A stretch of 64,000 bases of DNA, from contig NZ_BMZD01000001.1 of assembly GCF_014652615.1 (NCBI RefSeq), positions 455,962-519,961 on the forward strand, written 5' to 3'. Positions 29,871 through 38,784 of this stretch are shown one piece after another (within the stretch, counting starts at the first letter, position 1; every line of letters starts with the position of its first letter). A program made the position numbers and the translations under genes. The stretch comes from Novosphingobium arvoryzae (GTDB lineage: Bacteria; Pseudomonadota; Alphaproteobacteria; Sphingomonadales; Sphingomonadaceae). A model generated the notes under the pieces. It did not search any database. It saw only the letters and a list, made by a program, of their open reading frames with translations, and had not been told where the DNA came from.

Positions 29871-30974
29871 ATGCACTTCCACGTTCCCGCCGCGATCGCC
29901 GATCAATCCTGGCGCGCCATCGCCATCGTCACGGCGCTGGCGCTGATCGGGGCGGTTGCGCTCTATTCCGTTGCGGGCGGCTCCGGATCGCCGTGGGCGG
30001 TAACGCATATCATGCGGTTTTCGGTGTTCCTGACGATGGCGCTGGTGATGTCCTTCATCCCGCCGGATACCTACAAGCCGCTGCTGATCCCCGCCTATGG
30101 GGCCAGTCTGGTGCTGCTGCTGGTGGTGCTGGCGATCGGCCAGATCGGCGGCGGCGCGCGTAGCTGGATCAACCTGGGGTTCATGCAGCTGCAGCCATCG
30201 GAACTGGTCAAGTTGACCTTACTGGCCGTGCTGGCGCGGTTCTTCGAAATGCTGCCACCAAGGGCTACCGCCACGTTTGCGGGGATGTGGCCGCCTGCCG
30301 CGCTGACGCTGGTGCCGTTCGGCCTGATCGCGATCCAGCCCGATCTGGGCACCGCGATGCTGCTGTTGCTCTCGGTCGTGTTCCTGACCTTTCTGGCCGG
30401 ATTGCCGCTGCGGCTCTACATCGGCGCGGGGCTGGCGGCGCTGGTGGTCATTCCGCTGGCCTATTTCTACCTGCTTATGCCGCACCAGCAGCGCCGCGTG
30501 ACGATCTTTCTCAATCCGGAATCCGACCCGCTGGGAGCGGGCTATCACATCTCGCAATCGTTCATCGCGATCGGTTCGGGCGGATTGTTCGGGAAGGGCT
30601 ATCTGCAAGGCAGCCAGAGCCAGCTGCACTATCTGCCCGAAACCCATACCGACTTCATCTTCCCCGCCTTTGCCGAGGAGTGGGGCGTGGTTGGCGCGGT
30701 CGTGGTGATTGCCCTGTTCTGGCTGTTGCTGCGCTGGGGCTGGCAAGTGGCGCGCAGCGCGACGACCCGGTTCGAACAACTGCTGGCGGCGGGTCTGACC
30801 TGCAGCCTGTTCCTCTACATCTCGATCAACCTGCTGATGGTGACGGGCTTTGCCCCCGTCGTCGGCATTCCGCTGCCGCTGGTGTCGTATGGCGGCTCCG
30901 CGATGCTGACGGTGATGCTGTCGCTGGGTTTTCTGATGAGCATCGACCGCAAGAATCGCCGGATGAATCGGTGA
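29871..30974 (+). CDS. rodA: Rod-shape-determining protein RodA
   Basis: The 367-residue SEDS-family membrane protein has about ten hydrophobic segments, the SEDS motif LGFMQLQPSELVKLTLL, the extracellular loop LPETHTDFIFPAFAEEWG, and the C-terminal PLVSYGGSAMLTVML. RodA polymerises glycan strands during elongation with PBP2. The usual neighbours (mreBCD, mrdA) are not downstream in this window; whether the gene is split from that cluster cannot be told, because upstream is the unrelated phoD. FtsW is less likely given the length and SEDS details. Confidence 0.93.
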   Translation: MHFHVPAAIADQSWRAIAIVTALALIGAVALYSVAGGSGSPWAVTHIMRFSVFLTMALVMSFIPPDTYKPLLIPAYGASLVLLLVVLAIGQIGGGARSWINLGFMQLQPSELVKLTLLAVLARFFEMLPPRATATFAGMWPPAALTLVPFGLIAIQPDLGTAMLLLLSVVFLTFLAGLPLRLYIGAGLAALVVIPLAYFYLLMPHQQRRVTIFLNPESDPLGAGYHISQSFIAIGSGGLFGKGYLQGSQSQLHYLPETHTDFIFPAFAEEWGVVGAVVVIALFWLLLRWGWQVARSATTRFEQLLAAGLTCSLFLYISINLLMVTGFAPVVGIPLPLVSYGGSAMLTVMLSLGFLMSIDRKNRRMNR

Positions 30975-30997
30975 AGTAAATCCTCTGAAAATCTGCA

Positions 30998-31013
30998 TTT
31001 GATCTAGATCAAA
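30998..31013. promoter_or_regulatory. Perfect FNR/FixK-type box
   Basis: TTTGATCTAGATCAAA is a perfect 16-bp palindrome containing TTGAT-N4-ATCAA, the consensus for FNR/Anr/FixK regulators of the CRP superfamily. It lies 84 bases before the M23 peptidase start. A TATAGT hexamer at 31044-31049 could be the -10 box, though the spacing (about 41 bases centre to centre) is longer than the class II standard. No Fnr/FixK gene lies in the window; a FixL/FixJ pair is 13 kb downstream. Confidence 0.75.
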
Positions 31014-31096
31014 TTGTTGATTTTTCGGAATGCGCAGCATTGCTATAGTTGAATTACGATATTGCCGGGCAGCCTGTTTCGGTCCCAGCCGCCTGC

Positions 31097-31747
31097 ATGA
31101 TGTCGCGTGGTTATCCCGCCCTTGGTGGCGCCCTGGTGCTGGCGGCCATGTCGCAGCCGGTTCTGGCGCAGGCCGTCGCGGCCCTCCCGCCGGATCGGGA
31201 AACCTCTGCCCCCGTCACGGTTGCCGCCCCGCCGCCCGCTGGATCGGTCACCGTGCTGGTGGCCCCGGCAGGACCGGCGGTGAAGATCGCCCGCGCCGCC
31301 GATGGCGCGGGAGCGATGGCCAGCTTGGAGCCGCTGCCCGGCCCTGACACTGCCGAGCCGGCGTCTTCGCGCAATCGGCGGGTCGGCGTAAGCAGCGGAT
31401 ATGGCTACCGAATCCATCCCATCTATCGTTCGATCCGGTTTCATTCCGGCATCGATCTGGCCCGTCCGGCGGGAACCAGAGTGCTGGCCGCGACCGGCGG
31501 GATCGTGACGCGGGCGGGGTGGGCGGCGGGCTATGGCCTGCTGGTCACGATCGATCACGGCAGCGGAGTGGAAACCCGCTATGCCCACCTGGCGAGCATC
31601 GCGGTGGGCCCCGGCCAGCGCCTGGGCAAGGGTGACCTGATCGGACTGGTCGGCTCCACCGGGCGGTCGACCGGCCCGCACCTGCATTACGAAGTGCGCC
31701 GCAATGGCCGCGCGGTGAGTCCGGTGCCGGCGCGCAAGGGGCAGTAA
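31097..31747 (+). CDS. M23-family (LytM) peptidoglycan endopeptidase
   Basis: The 216-residue protein has a signal peptide (YPALGGALVLAAMSQPVLAQ) and a C-terminal M23 domain with both zinc motifs intact: HSGIDLA (HxxxD) and HLHYEV (HxH), with GVSSGYGYRIHPIYRS in front. An active D,D-endopeptidase is expected. It lies directly upstream of the Tad pilus operon, where a wall hydrolase could open peptidoglycan for pilus assembly, and downstream of an FNR/FixK box. The start is ATG 31097 (or 31100); the frame runs back to a TTG at 31049, which is less likely. Confidence 0.9.
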   Translation: MMSRGYPALGGALVLAAMSQPVLAQAVAALPPDRETSAPVTVAAPPPAGSVTVLVAPAGPAVKIARAADGAGAMASLEPLPGPDTAEPASSRNRRVGVSSGYGYRIHPIYRSIRFHSGIDLARPAGTRVLAATGGIVTRAGWAAGYGLLVTIDHGSGVETRYAHLASIAVGPGQRLGKGDLIGLVGSTGRSTGPHLHYEVRRNGRAVSPVPARKGQ

Positions 31748-31912
31748 TCCTGCGCCGAGTCGGGCTCTGACCCGCTCGTAGTTTCACGAAATTGTTCGGG
31801 TTAACAGGTTTCTTACTTTCGGGATGAGGCCGGACGACAGGCTTGTCCCTGGCCTTGCCTCGCAACCAACTGCGGCGCCGGGGGCGCTGCGGGCCGAGAA
31901 AAGGAAGTAGCC

Positions 31913-32140
31913 ATGAAGTCGTTCCTCAAACTGTTCTTCAAGGACGAATCGGGTGCCTCGGCGGCCGAGTACGCCCTGATCCTCGCAATTGTCGGCGTCG
32001 CGCTCGGCGCGGCCGCGCTGTACCTCAGCGTCCAGATCCAGAACTCGATGTACAAGGCCGGTCAGCAGATCGAGGCCTGTAACGCGGGTGACCCGTCGTG
32101 CGCTCCGGGCACGCCGCCGGAAGCTCCGGCAGCCGGCTGA
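31913..32140 (+). CDS. flp: Flp-type major pilin (type IVb)
   Basis: This 75-residue prepilin has a short basic leader and the Flp processing motif SGASAAEYALIL: cleavage after Gly14, Glu at +5 (residue 19) and the adjacent Tyr20. One hydrophobic helix and a Pro-rich tail with two Cys follow. AAAAGGAAG precedes the ATG. It is the first gene of the Tad operon and the major subunit of adhesive Flp pili; the prepilin peptidase is CpaA at 42924. Confidence 0.95.
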   Translation: MKSFLKLFFKDESGASAAEYALILAIVGVALGAAALYLSVQIQNSMYKAGQQIEACNAGDPSCAPGTPPEAPAAG

Positions 32141-32177
32141 TCCGGACAGCCGGGCCAGCGATGGCCTGATGAACGGA

Positions 32178-32211
32178 TGACCCCGCCGACTGCATGGGCG
32201 CGGCGGGGTCA
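32178..32211 (+). terminator. Stem-loop after flp, probable attenuator
   Basis: A perfect 11-bp stem, TGACCCCGCCG with CGGCGGGGTCA, has a 12-base loop and no T-run. It lies between the pilin gene and cpaB. Such hairpins commonly protect the abundant pilin mRNA or reduce read-through into the assembly genes. Confidence 0.6.
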
Positions 32212-32247
32212 GCCTTCCCAAGAATGCGTTTTTCCAGGAGGGTGGCC

Positions 32248-33189
32248 ATGCAGAGTCGCAATTGGGTCTTGCTTGGCATCGCCGTGGCCATCGGCCTGTT
32301 TGCGGTGCTTCTTGCCAACGCCTGGTTTTCCGGCGTCGAACAGCAGCAGGGGGGACCGGCGGGCGAACAGAAGTTCACCCGGATCGTGGTCGCCACCCAG
32401 CCGCTGGAGTTCGGCGGGCGGTTGACCAGCCAGAACGTCCGCTTGCAGGACTGGCCCGCGGGGTCGGTGCCGCAGGGGGCCTTCAATTCCATTCCCGACG
32501 CGCTGAAGGACAATCGCGTGGCGCTGCGCCCGATTGTGCCGGGTGAGCCGGTGCTGTCCAGCAATGTCAGCGGGGCCGATGGCCGCGCAACGCTGGCCGG
32601 TCTGCTGCCCGACGGGATGCGCGCGGTTTCGGTGTCGGTCAACGCGGTCAGCGGGGTGGCGGGCTTTGTCCTGCCGGGTTCGCTGGTCGATGTCCTGCTG
32701 ACGCGCGAAATCGACAACGGCACGGGCGGCACGGCCGTCCATCGTTCCGACGTGATCCTGGAAAGCGTCCAGGTGCTGGCGATCGACCAGTTGGCCAACA
32801 ACAAGCAGAGCGAGCCGAAGGTTGCCCGCACCGCCACGCTGGCCGTGTCGCTGCGCGATGCCCAGCGGCTGGCCGTGGCCGAACAGGCCGGGCGGCTCAG
32901 CCTGGTACTGCGCAAGCCGACCGATGCCGACACCGTCGCGGCAGCCGCTGGCACCGCCACGGTCGCCACGGTGACGACTTACGAGCTGGGCGGCGTGCGC
33001 CGTGCGGCCCCGGCGCAGGCCAGTGCGGCCGGCCGTCAGTCCGGCGGTTCTGGTTCGCTGACCGTGCCGGCCCTGCCTGGCTTTGGCGGGGGCGCAGCCC
33101 CGGCTCCGGCCTGGACCGGCCCGACCATGACCATTGTCCGCGGCACTCAGCCGACCAGCTATCCGGTCGGCCAGACGAAGGGTGGGTAA
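32248..33189 (+). CDS. cpaB: Tad pilus assembly protein CpaB/RcpC
   Basis: The 313-residue protein has an N-terminal membrane anchor (VLLGIAVAIGLFAVLLANAW), an SAF/antifreeze-like domain (about residues 45-110, VATQPLEFGGRLTSQNVRL and PGEPVLSSNV) and the RcpC part (GMRAVSVSVNAVSGVAGFVL and PGSLVDVLLT). It acts in the periplasm with the secretin CpaC. The ATG at 32248 follows AGGAGGGTGGCC; a frame from 32194 would run through the hairpin. It ends one base before cpaC. Confidence 0.94.
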   Translation: MQSRNWVLLGIAVAIGLFAVLLANAWFSGVEQQQGGPAGEQKFTRIVVATQPLEFGGRLTSQNVRLQDWPAGSVPQGAFNSIPDALKDNRVALRPIVPGEPVLSSNVSGADGRATLAGLLPDGMRAVSVSVNAVSGVAGFVLPGSLVDVLLTREIDNGTGGTAVHRSDVILESVQVLAIDQLANNKQSEPKVARTATLAVSLRDAQRLAVAEQAGRLSLVLRKPTDADTVAAAAGTATVATVTTYELGGVRRAAPAQASAAGRQSGGSGSLTVPALPGFGGGAAPAPAWTGPTMTIVRGTQPTSYPVGQTKGG

Positions 33190-33190
33190 G

Positions 33191-34567
33191 ATGAATATCT
33201 TCAAGAGCAGCATCTGCGCCATCGCCCTTGCGACCAGCGCGCTGACCGCACCGTCGGCGCTGGCCCAGGCGGCCGAGGAATCGCTCCACGCCGGGGCGCT
33301 GGAAGTTCCCGTCAACAAGAGCCGGGTGGTTTCCGCCGACCGGGCCATCGGCCGGGCGCTGATCGGCAATGCCGACATCGCCGATGTCCTGCCGATCTCC
33401 GAGCGGTCGGTCTATCTGCTGGGCAAGTCGTTCGGCACGACCAGCCTGACCCTGTATGACCGGGCCAATCGCGTGATCGCGGTGATGGACGTGGCGGTCG
33501 GCCCCGATGTCGAGGCCCTGCGCGACCAGATCGGCACGCTGGTGCCGGGCAACAAGGTCGATGCGCACTTGTCCAACGGTTCGGTCGTGCTGACCGGGCT
33601 GGTCAACGACGCTGGCGCGGCTGACCGCGTGGCGCAACTGGCCAAGAGCTTTGCCGGTGACAAGGTGATCAACCTGGTCAGCATGGGCAGCAGCCAGCAG
33701 GTCATGCTGGAAGTACGCTTTGCCGAAGTCGATCGCCAGCTGGGCAACAAGATCGGCTTCAGCGCATCGGGCCTGTCGCGCGGCGGCAGTTTCGGTTTCA
33801 ATACCGGCACCGCGCTGGGCGGGGCGGCGCCTGATGCCTTCGCCTCGATCACCAAGTCGTTCCACATCGGCGATACCGATATCGACGCGACGCTGGACCT
33901 GCTGGAGCGCAAGGGCCTGTCCAAGACCCTGGCCGAGCCGACGCTGGTGGCGCTGTCGGGCGAAAAGGCATCGTTCCTGGCGGGCGGGGAATTCCCGATC
34001 CCGGTGGACAACAGCAACCGCGCCAGCGGCGACGTGACGATCGAATACAAGTCGTTCGGCGTCAGCCTTGGCTTCACCCCCACCGTGCTGGCCGACAAGG
34101 TCATCAGCCTGCTGGTGGAACCCGAAGTCAGCTCGCTGGATCCATCGGCCTCCGTCTCGGTCAACGGGATCGTGGTGCCAGGCTTGCAGACCCGCAGGGC
34201 CAGCACGACCGTGGAACTGCGCGACGGTGAAAGCTTTGCCATCGCCGGCCTGCTGCGGCGCGATTTCCAGACCACCGTGCGGCAAGTGCCGCTGCTCGGC
34301 TCGATCCCGATCCTGGGGGCGCTGTTCCGCTCCTCCGGGTTCCAGAAGGGCGAGACGGAACTGCTGATCGTGGTCACGCCGCGCCTCGTCGCGCCGATCC
34401 GGCCAGAGCAGGTTCGCCTGCCGACCGACCGGATCGAGGACCCGCGCGCGATCGACGTGCTGATCGATGGCGAAGGCTATCGTCCCAAGGCGCTGAAGCC
34501 CGTGCCCGGCACGGCCGCTCCGGCCGATGCCCCCGCGCAGGAAAAGGAGAAGGGCTATGAATTCTGA
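33191..34567 (+). CDS. cpaC: Tad secretin CpaC/RcpA
   Basis: The 458-residue protein has a signal peptide (SSICAIALATSALTAPSALA), an N-terminal pilus-secretin domain, a BON domain (about residues 110-170, VDAHLSNGSVVLTGLVND) and the secretin barrel. The barrel ends in the signature VPLLGSIPILGALFRSSGF and LLIVVTPRLV. It forms the outer-membrane channel for the Flp pilus. It overlaps the next gene by 11 bases. Confidence 0.95.
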   Translation: MNIFKSSICAIALATSALTAPSALAQAAEESLHAGALEVPVNKSRVVSADRAIGRALIGNADIADVLPISERSVYLLGKSFGTTSLTLYDRANRVIAVMDVAVGPDVEALRDQIGTLVPGNKVDAHLSNGSVVLTGLVNDAGAADRVAQLAKSFAGDKVINLVSMGSSQQVMLEVRFAEVDRQLGNKIGFSASGLSRGGSFGFNTGTALGGAAPDAFASITKSFHIGDTDIDATLDLLERKGLSKTLAEPTLVALSGEKASFLAGGEFPIPVDNSNRASGDVTIEYKSFGVSLGFTPTVLADKVISLLVEPEVSSLDPSASVSVNGIVVPGLQTRRASTTVELRDGESFAIAGLLRRDFQTTVRQVPLLGSIPILGALFRSSGFQKGETELLIVVTPRLVAPIRPEQVRLPTDRIEDPRAIDVLIDGEGYRPKALKPVPGTAAPADAPAQEKEKGYEF

Positions 34568-34862
34568 TCGTGCGAAGTGGCTGGCGCTGGTCGCCGTGCC
34601 CCTGATGGCCGGCTGCGTTCATGATGGCGCCGGGACGGCTCCCGCCTCGACCTTTGGCGAGGCAAACCGCCAGACCATGCTGGCCCAGGTGGTGGAGCCC
34701 GACAACGCGTACGAGAACGCGGTGCCCCCCGCCAGCGCGGCCAAGGCAGGCCAGGCGGCGGAGCGGTATCGCAAGGATACCGTGAAGAAACCCGAACGGG
34801 TGCGCAGCACCTCCGTCAGTTCCGGCTCCGGCAGCAGCACCGGTTCCGGCAGCAACCCCTGA
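34557..34862 (+). CDS. Small Tad-locus lipoprotein
   Basis: The 101-residue protein has a lipoprotein signal (AVPLMAGC, Cys20), a conserved-looking FGEANRQTMLAQVV segment and a Ser/Gly-rich tail. Small lipoproteins of this kind with an FGEAN-type motif occur in alphaproteobacterial Tad loci, where CpaD is expected; this one is too short to be a full CpaD. It might act as a secretin pilotin. It starts inside the end of cpaC, so it is translationally coupled. Confidence 0.75.
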   Translation: MNSDRAKWLALVAVPLMAGCVHDGAGTAPASTFGEANRQTMLAQVVEPDNAYENAVPPASAAKAGQAAERYRKDTVKKPERVRSTSVSSGSGSSTGSGSNP

Positions 34863-34878
34863 TCCCGGGAGCGCGAGC

Positions 34879-36426
34879 GTGACACAGGGCACCCATCTTT
34901 TTGCAAGGGATGAGCGGGGCAATATCTCGCCCCTCTATGCCCTGGTGCTGATGGTCCTGATCGCGCTGGCCGGGGTGGGGTTCGATTATGGTCGGCTGGT
35001 CGCGATGCAGAGCGAGCTGCAGAACGCCGCCGACCAGGCCGCGCTGGCGGCCGCCAGCCAGCTGGACGGACAGGATGACGCGATGGTGCGCGCCCGCAAC
35101 GCGGCGACCACGACTTTCGCGCAGGCTTCCAGCGAATATGCCAACGTTACGCGGATCGCCAACGACGGCGAGGGCGCGACGGTCAGCGGCCTGACCTTCA
35201 CTTTCTTCGAGAGCTATGAAAACGATGCGACCGGGCCGCAGGTGACCAGCGATGCCGACGGCGCGCGCGCCCATGTCGTGCGGGTCACGGCCAACGGGCG
35301 CAAGGTGTTCTACGCGCTGACCCCGGTGGTGGGGGCCTTCACCTCTGGCGCGATCAGCGCCAATGCGATGGCCATGCTCAAGAGGGCGGCCTGCAACGTG
35401 CCGTCGATCATGGTCTGCGTCGACCGCAACGATTTCCCGCTCCCGGCTGACGCCGGCAAGGCGCTGCGGATGCGCTGGAAGAGCAGCAAGGACATCAGTC
35501 CGCTGGCGCCGGGCAACTGGGGCTTTCTGGACATCGAGGGCGTGCCGGACAGCCAGTACGAGCTGGGCGAGAACAACAATCCCGGCTGCATCAACCTGGA
35601 AAACCTGATCACCGAACCGGGCTTCCGCAATACCGAACCGGAAGCGCTTAACACGCGCTTCGACATGCCGACCAACAAGTTGCAGTGCAAGGAAAACGGG
35701 GATTTCTGCCCGTCGGAAAACACCCGCAAGAACTATGCGCTGGCTTTTACCGGCACAGTCACCAGCCCCAATGCCACGCTGACCATCGCCGATGTGCGTG
35801 GTGCACTAAGCTGCCCCGCGACCGTGCCGACCGGCAAGCCCAGCTGGGTACCGTTCGGGGATATTGCGGTGATCGATCGCCCCTCGGTCGATGCGTTCAC
35901 GCTGGATAGCTGCTTCTATTCAGGCACTTGCACCTACCTGGGTGACGGCAACTGGAATATCGAGCGCTATCTGGCGGCGCACCATCCCGGCGTGCTGGCC
36001 AGCGCGTTCGACACCGGTTCCCGCTATGAGGTCTATCAGTGGGAGATCGCGAACAAGGCGACCCGCCTGGCTCCGCGGATCGTTGGCTTCAACCCGGATG
36101 CCAAGCCGCAAAAGACCGGTGCCAACTATCGCCATTCCATCACGTATCACTGCAGCTACCCGCAGCCCAAGTTCTCGACCCCGCTGGCGCCGTCGGCGAC
36201 CCAGAAGGACCGCCGCGTGGTGACTGTTGCCGCCGCACTGTGCGAAGGCATCACCGGTCGCAAGCCGGTCGACATCCTGGGCTGGATGGACGTGCTGATT
36301 CTCGATCCGTCCGAACCGGCGGAACCCGGCACGATCCACGCCGAAGTGATCGGCCCCGCGCTGCGGCCGGGCAACCTGTCGGGCTTCCAGTATTACGGCA
36401 AGGACCGGGCGGTGCTGATCCGGTGA
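34879..36426 (+). CDS. TadG-like pilus assembly protein
   Basis: The 515-residue protein has an N-terminal hydrophobic segment in the Tad pseudopilin style (ERGNISPLYALVLMVLIALA, then GFDYGRLVAMQSELQNAADQ), which matches the TadG/TadE-like putative Flp pilus-assembly domain. A large Cys-containing extracytoplasmic part without a recognisable domain follows. It starts at GTG 34879 after GGGAG and overlaps the next gene by GTGA. Probably a minor pilus-associated or tip protein. The long C-terminal part is unassigned. Confidence 0.82.
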   Translation: MTQGTHLFARDERGNISPLYALVLMVLIALAGVGFDYGRLVAMQSELQNAADQAALAAASQLDGQDDAMVRARNAATTTFAQASSEYANVTRIANDGEGATVSGLTFTFFESYENDATGPQVTSDADGARAHVVRVTANGRKVFYALTPVVGAFTSGAISANAMAMLKRAACNVPSIMVCVDRNDFPLPADAGKALRMRWKSSKDISPLAPGNWGFLDIEGVPDSQYELGENNNPGCINLENLITEPGFRNTEPEALNTRFDMPTNKLQCKENGDFCPSENTRKNYALAFTGTVTSPNATLTIADVRGALSCPATVPTGKPSWVPFGDIAVIDRPSVDAFTLDSCFYSGTCTYLGDGNWNIERYLAAHHPGVLASAFDTGSRYEVYQWEIANKATRLAPRIVGFNPDAKPQKTGANYRHSITYHCSYPQPKFSTPLAPSATQKDRRVVTVAAALCEGITGRKPVDILGWMDVLILDPSEPAEPGTIHAEVIGPALRPGNLSGFQYYGKDRAVLIR

Positions 36427-36941
36427 GGACCCTGCGCGCCTTGATCCGCCGCCAGCTGGCCAACCGCAGCGGTGCTGCCGCCGCCGAACTGGCGATGCTG
36501 TTGCCGCTGATGATCCTGCTGTTGTTCGGCGGGTTCGAGGGCGGGCACTTCATCTGGACCCAGCACAAGCTGGTCGAGGCGGTGCGCAACGGTGCCCGCT
36601 ATGCCGGGCGGCTGGAAGTGACCGAGGTCTGCGATGGCGCCACCTCGATCATTCCGCCGGCGCGGATTGCGGAGATCAAGCTGTTGACCCGCACCGGTCA
36701 GCTTGATGACAGCGCGATGCATCCGCTGGTGCCCGGCTGGGGCGACGATGCGGTGTTCGTCAGCGTCGATTGCAACGCCTTCGTCGATACCGGGATCTAT
36801 CGCGAACTGGATGCGGCCGGCCCCGTTGCCACGGTTGCGGCCCGGGGCGTGCCCTATCCCTCGCTGTTCGGGGGGCTGGGCATCTTCGATCCGGGCATCC
36901 GCATGAATGCGCGCGCCAGCGCGCCGGTGATCGGGCTGTGA
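36423..36941 (+). CDS. TadE-like pseudopilin
   Basis: The 172-residue protein has a basic leader and the TadE motif RSGAAAAELAMLLPLMILLL: prepilin-type Gly, Glu at +5, hydrophobic helix. It starts at a GTG overlapping the upstream stop (GTGA) and ends with a GTGA overlap into the second TadE gene, so three consecutive minor-pilin genes are translationally coupled. It is likely a CpaA-processed minor pseudopilin needed for pilus assembly. Confidence 0.87.
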   Translation: MRTLRALIRRQLANRSGAAAAELAMLLPLMILLLFGGFEGGHFIWTQHKLVEAVRNGARYAGRLEVTEVCDGATSIIPPARIAEIKLLTRTGQLDDSAMHPLVPGWGDDAVFVSVDCNAFVDTGIYRELDAAGPVATVAARGVPYPSLFGGLGIFDPGIRMNARASAPVIGL

Positions 36942-37582
36942 GCGCGCGGCGCGCCTTCCTGCGCGATCGGCGCGGCGCCAGCGCGGCGGAATTCGCGATG
37001 GTGCTGCCGCTGGCCCTGCTGCTGATGTTCGGGCTGTTCGACGTCGGCCGCTATGCCTGGACGCTGGGCCAGCTGGAAAAGGCCGCCCAGATGGGCGCGC
37101 GCTATGCCGTTGCGACCGCAGTCGTGCCGAACGGGCTGAACACTTATGAAACCATCGGCCTGTCCTGCCCCGGCGGCGTGCTGGAGGCGGGGGACCGGAT
37201 TTGCCGCGAGGCGCTGGGCGCGATCCGCTGCACCGGTTCGGGCAGTTCCGCCAGCTGCGCTTGCGCGCGGACTCCCTGCCCGGACCTTGGCACCGCCAAT
37301 TCCGCCGCGTTCCACAACATCGTCGCCCGGATGCGCGTTTCCTCGCCGGTGCTGAGGGCGGACAATGTGACCATCACCTACAGCGGATCGGGCATCGGCT
37401 ATGCCGGGGACCCGGCCGTGGATGACGCTGGCGATCCGCTGAGTGACATCGCGCCGCTGGTGACCGTCGAAGTCCACGGCATCTCGCTGCGCACGCTGAC
37501 CCTGTTCGGTGGCACGGTTGCCCTGCCGCCGGTTCGCTCGACCCTTACCCTCGAAGACGGAGACGGGGCGAAAGCCACCTGA
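36938..37582 (+). CDS. TadE-like pseudopilin, second copy
   Basis: The 214-residue protein has the leader and motif DRRGASAAEFAMVLPLALLL, then FGLFDVGRYAWTLGQLEKAA, clearly TadE/TadF type. A Cys-rich stretch (about residues 70-110, with CTGSGSSASCACARTPC) may form disulphides. It is coupled to the preceding TadE by GTGA. It is likely TadF-equivalent in position. Confidence 0.87.
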   Translation: MSARRAFLRDRRGASAAEFAMVLPLALLLMFGLFDVGRYAWTLGQLEKAAQMGARYAVATAVVPNGLNTYETIGLSCPGGVLEAGDRICREALGAIRCTGSGSSASCACARTPCPDLGTANSAAFHNIVARMRVSSPVLRADNVTITYSGSGIGYAGDPAVDDAGDPLSDIAPLVTVEVHGISLRTLTLFGGTVALPPVRSTLTLEDGDGAKAT

Positions 37583-37586
37583 TGCC

Positions 37587-38777
37587 ATGATGACCAGCAC
37601 GACCTTTTCCGACCTGAAAGAGCGCAAGCCCGCCATCCGGAGCGGGGCTGCCGTGGCCTTCGTCGCTCGCGAGGAGGTGATCGCCGCGTTGCGGGCATCG
37701 CCGGACCTAGGGCTGCTGGGGGCACTGGAATGCCATGTGGCGGGACTGGCTGATCCCGTGGCGGATGGCTGGGTGGCGGGCGCTGCCGCAGTCGTGATCG
37801 AAGTGGCCGGAGACAACCCGGCATCGCTGGCGCGCGTGGAACGCCTGCGCCAGCAGAATCCCCGGTTGCCGGTGATCGCCGCGCTCGGATCGACCGACAT
37901 CGCCCTGGCGCGGGCGCTGCTGCGCCAGGGCGTCAGTGATATTGCCCGCCTGCCGGTGGAACCCGCCGAACTGGCCGGGCAACTGGCGGAACTGGCCAGC
38001 GGCAAGTCCGGCGCGGCAGCCGCCGCACCGCTGGCGCCGCTGGTGGTGGTGGCCGGTGGCACCGGGGGATGCGGGGCCACGACGGTCCTGACCCATCTGG
38101 CTGCGGCCCTGGCCGCACGCCGCACGGATGCGGGCAGGCTGTGCGTGATCGACCTCGATCTGCAGGCCGGTGAAGTGGCCTACTACCTGGGGCAGGTGCC
38201 GCGGGTAACGGTTTCGGCACTGCTCGACGCCGGTGACCGGCTGGATGCGGAACTGCTGCAAAGCGCTCTGACCGACAGTGGCCACGGCTTTTCGATCCTC
38301 GCCGCTCCGGAAACGATCACGCCGCTGGACAACGTGGATGAAGACCGGCTGCTGGAGCTGCTGCGCGTGGTTCGCGGCACGTTCGACATGGTGCTGGTGG
38401 ACCTGCCGGCCGACTGGTCGAACTGGTCGTTGTCGCTGGCGCTGGCGGCCGATCGGATGGTGCTGGTCACCGAGTTGTCGGTCGCAGGGCTGCGCCAGAC
38501 GCGGCGACGGCTGGACCTGTTTGCCTCGCTGGGGGTCCGGGCCGATCGCATCCGCATTGTCGCCAACCGGGTCGAGCACGGCCTGTTCCGGTCGATCGAC
38601 CTGAAGGATGCCAGTGCGGCGCTGGGCTGCGACGTCGCCGCCACGATCGTCGACGAGGACGGCGATATGGCCGAGGCGCAGAACGAAGGGCGGCTGCTGA
38701 CCGACCTGCATCGGCACAGCCGGTTTGCGGGCGATATCGAACGACTGGCGAAGCTTCTGGACCTGGAAGGCAGGTGA
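37587..38777 (+). CDS. cpaE: Tad pilus localisation ATPase CpaE/TadZ
   Basis: The 396-residue protein has a receiver-like N-terminal half (about residues 20-140) and a MinD/ParA-like ATPase half. The nucleotide loop reads [18 protein letters not shown], lacking the signature lysine of typical ParA proteins, as is common in CpaE/Tad[16 protein letters not shown] and [13 protein letters not shown] are the other ATPase strands. It directs pilus placement, often at the pole. It starts 4 bases after the TadE stop and is followed 7 bases later by cpaF. Confidence 0.92.
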   Translation: MMTSTTFSDLKERKPAIRSGAAVAFVAREEVIAALRASPDLGLLGALECHVAGLADPVADGWVAGAAAVVIEVAGDNPASLARVERLRQQNPRLPVIAALGSTDIALARALLRQGVSDIARLPVEPAELAGQLAELASGKSGAAAAAPLAPLVVVAGGTGGCGATTVLTHLAAALAARRTDAGRLCVIDLDLQAGEVAYYLGQVPRVTVSALLDAGDRLDAELLQSALTDSGHGFSILAAPETITPLDNVDEDRLLELLRVVRGTFDMVLVDLPADWSNWSLSLALAADRMVLVTELSVAGLRQTRRRLDLFASLGVRADRIRIVANRVEHGLFRSIDLKDASAALGCDVAATIVDEDGDMAEAQNEGRLLTDLHRHSRFAGDIERLAKLLDLEGR

Positions 38778-38784
38778 AACGGCT

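Noticed and set aside
31748..31912. Searched for a sigma-54 type promoter before flp
   Set aside because: No convincing GG-N10-GC element seen; only a generic upstream region.
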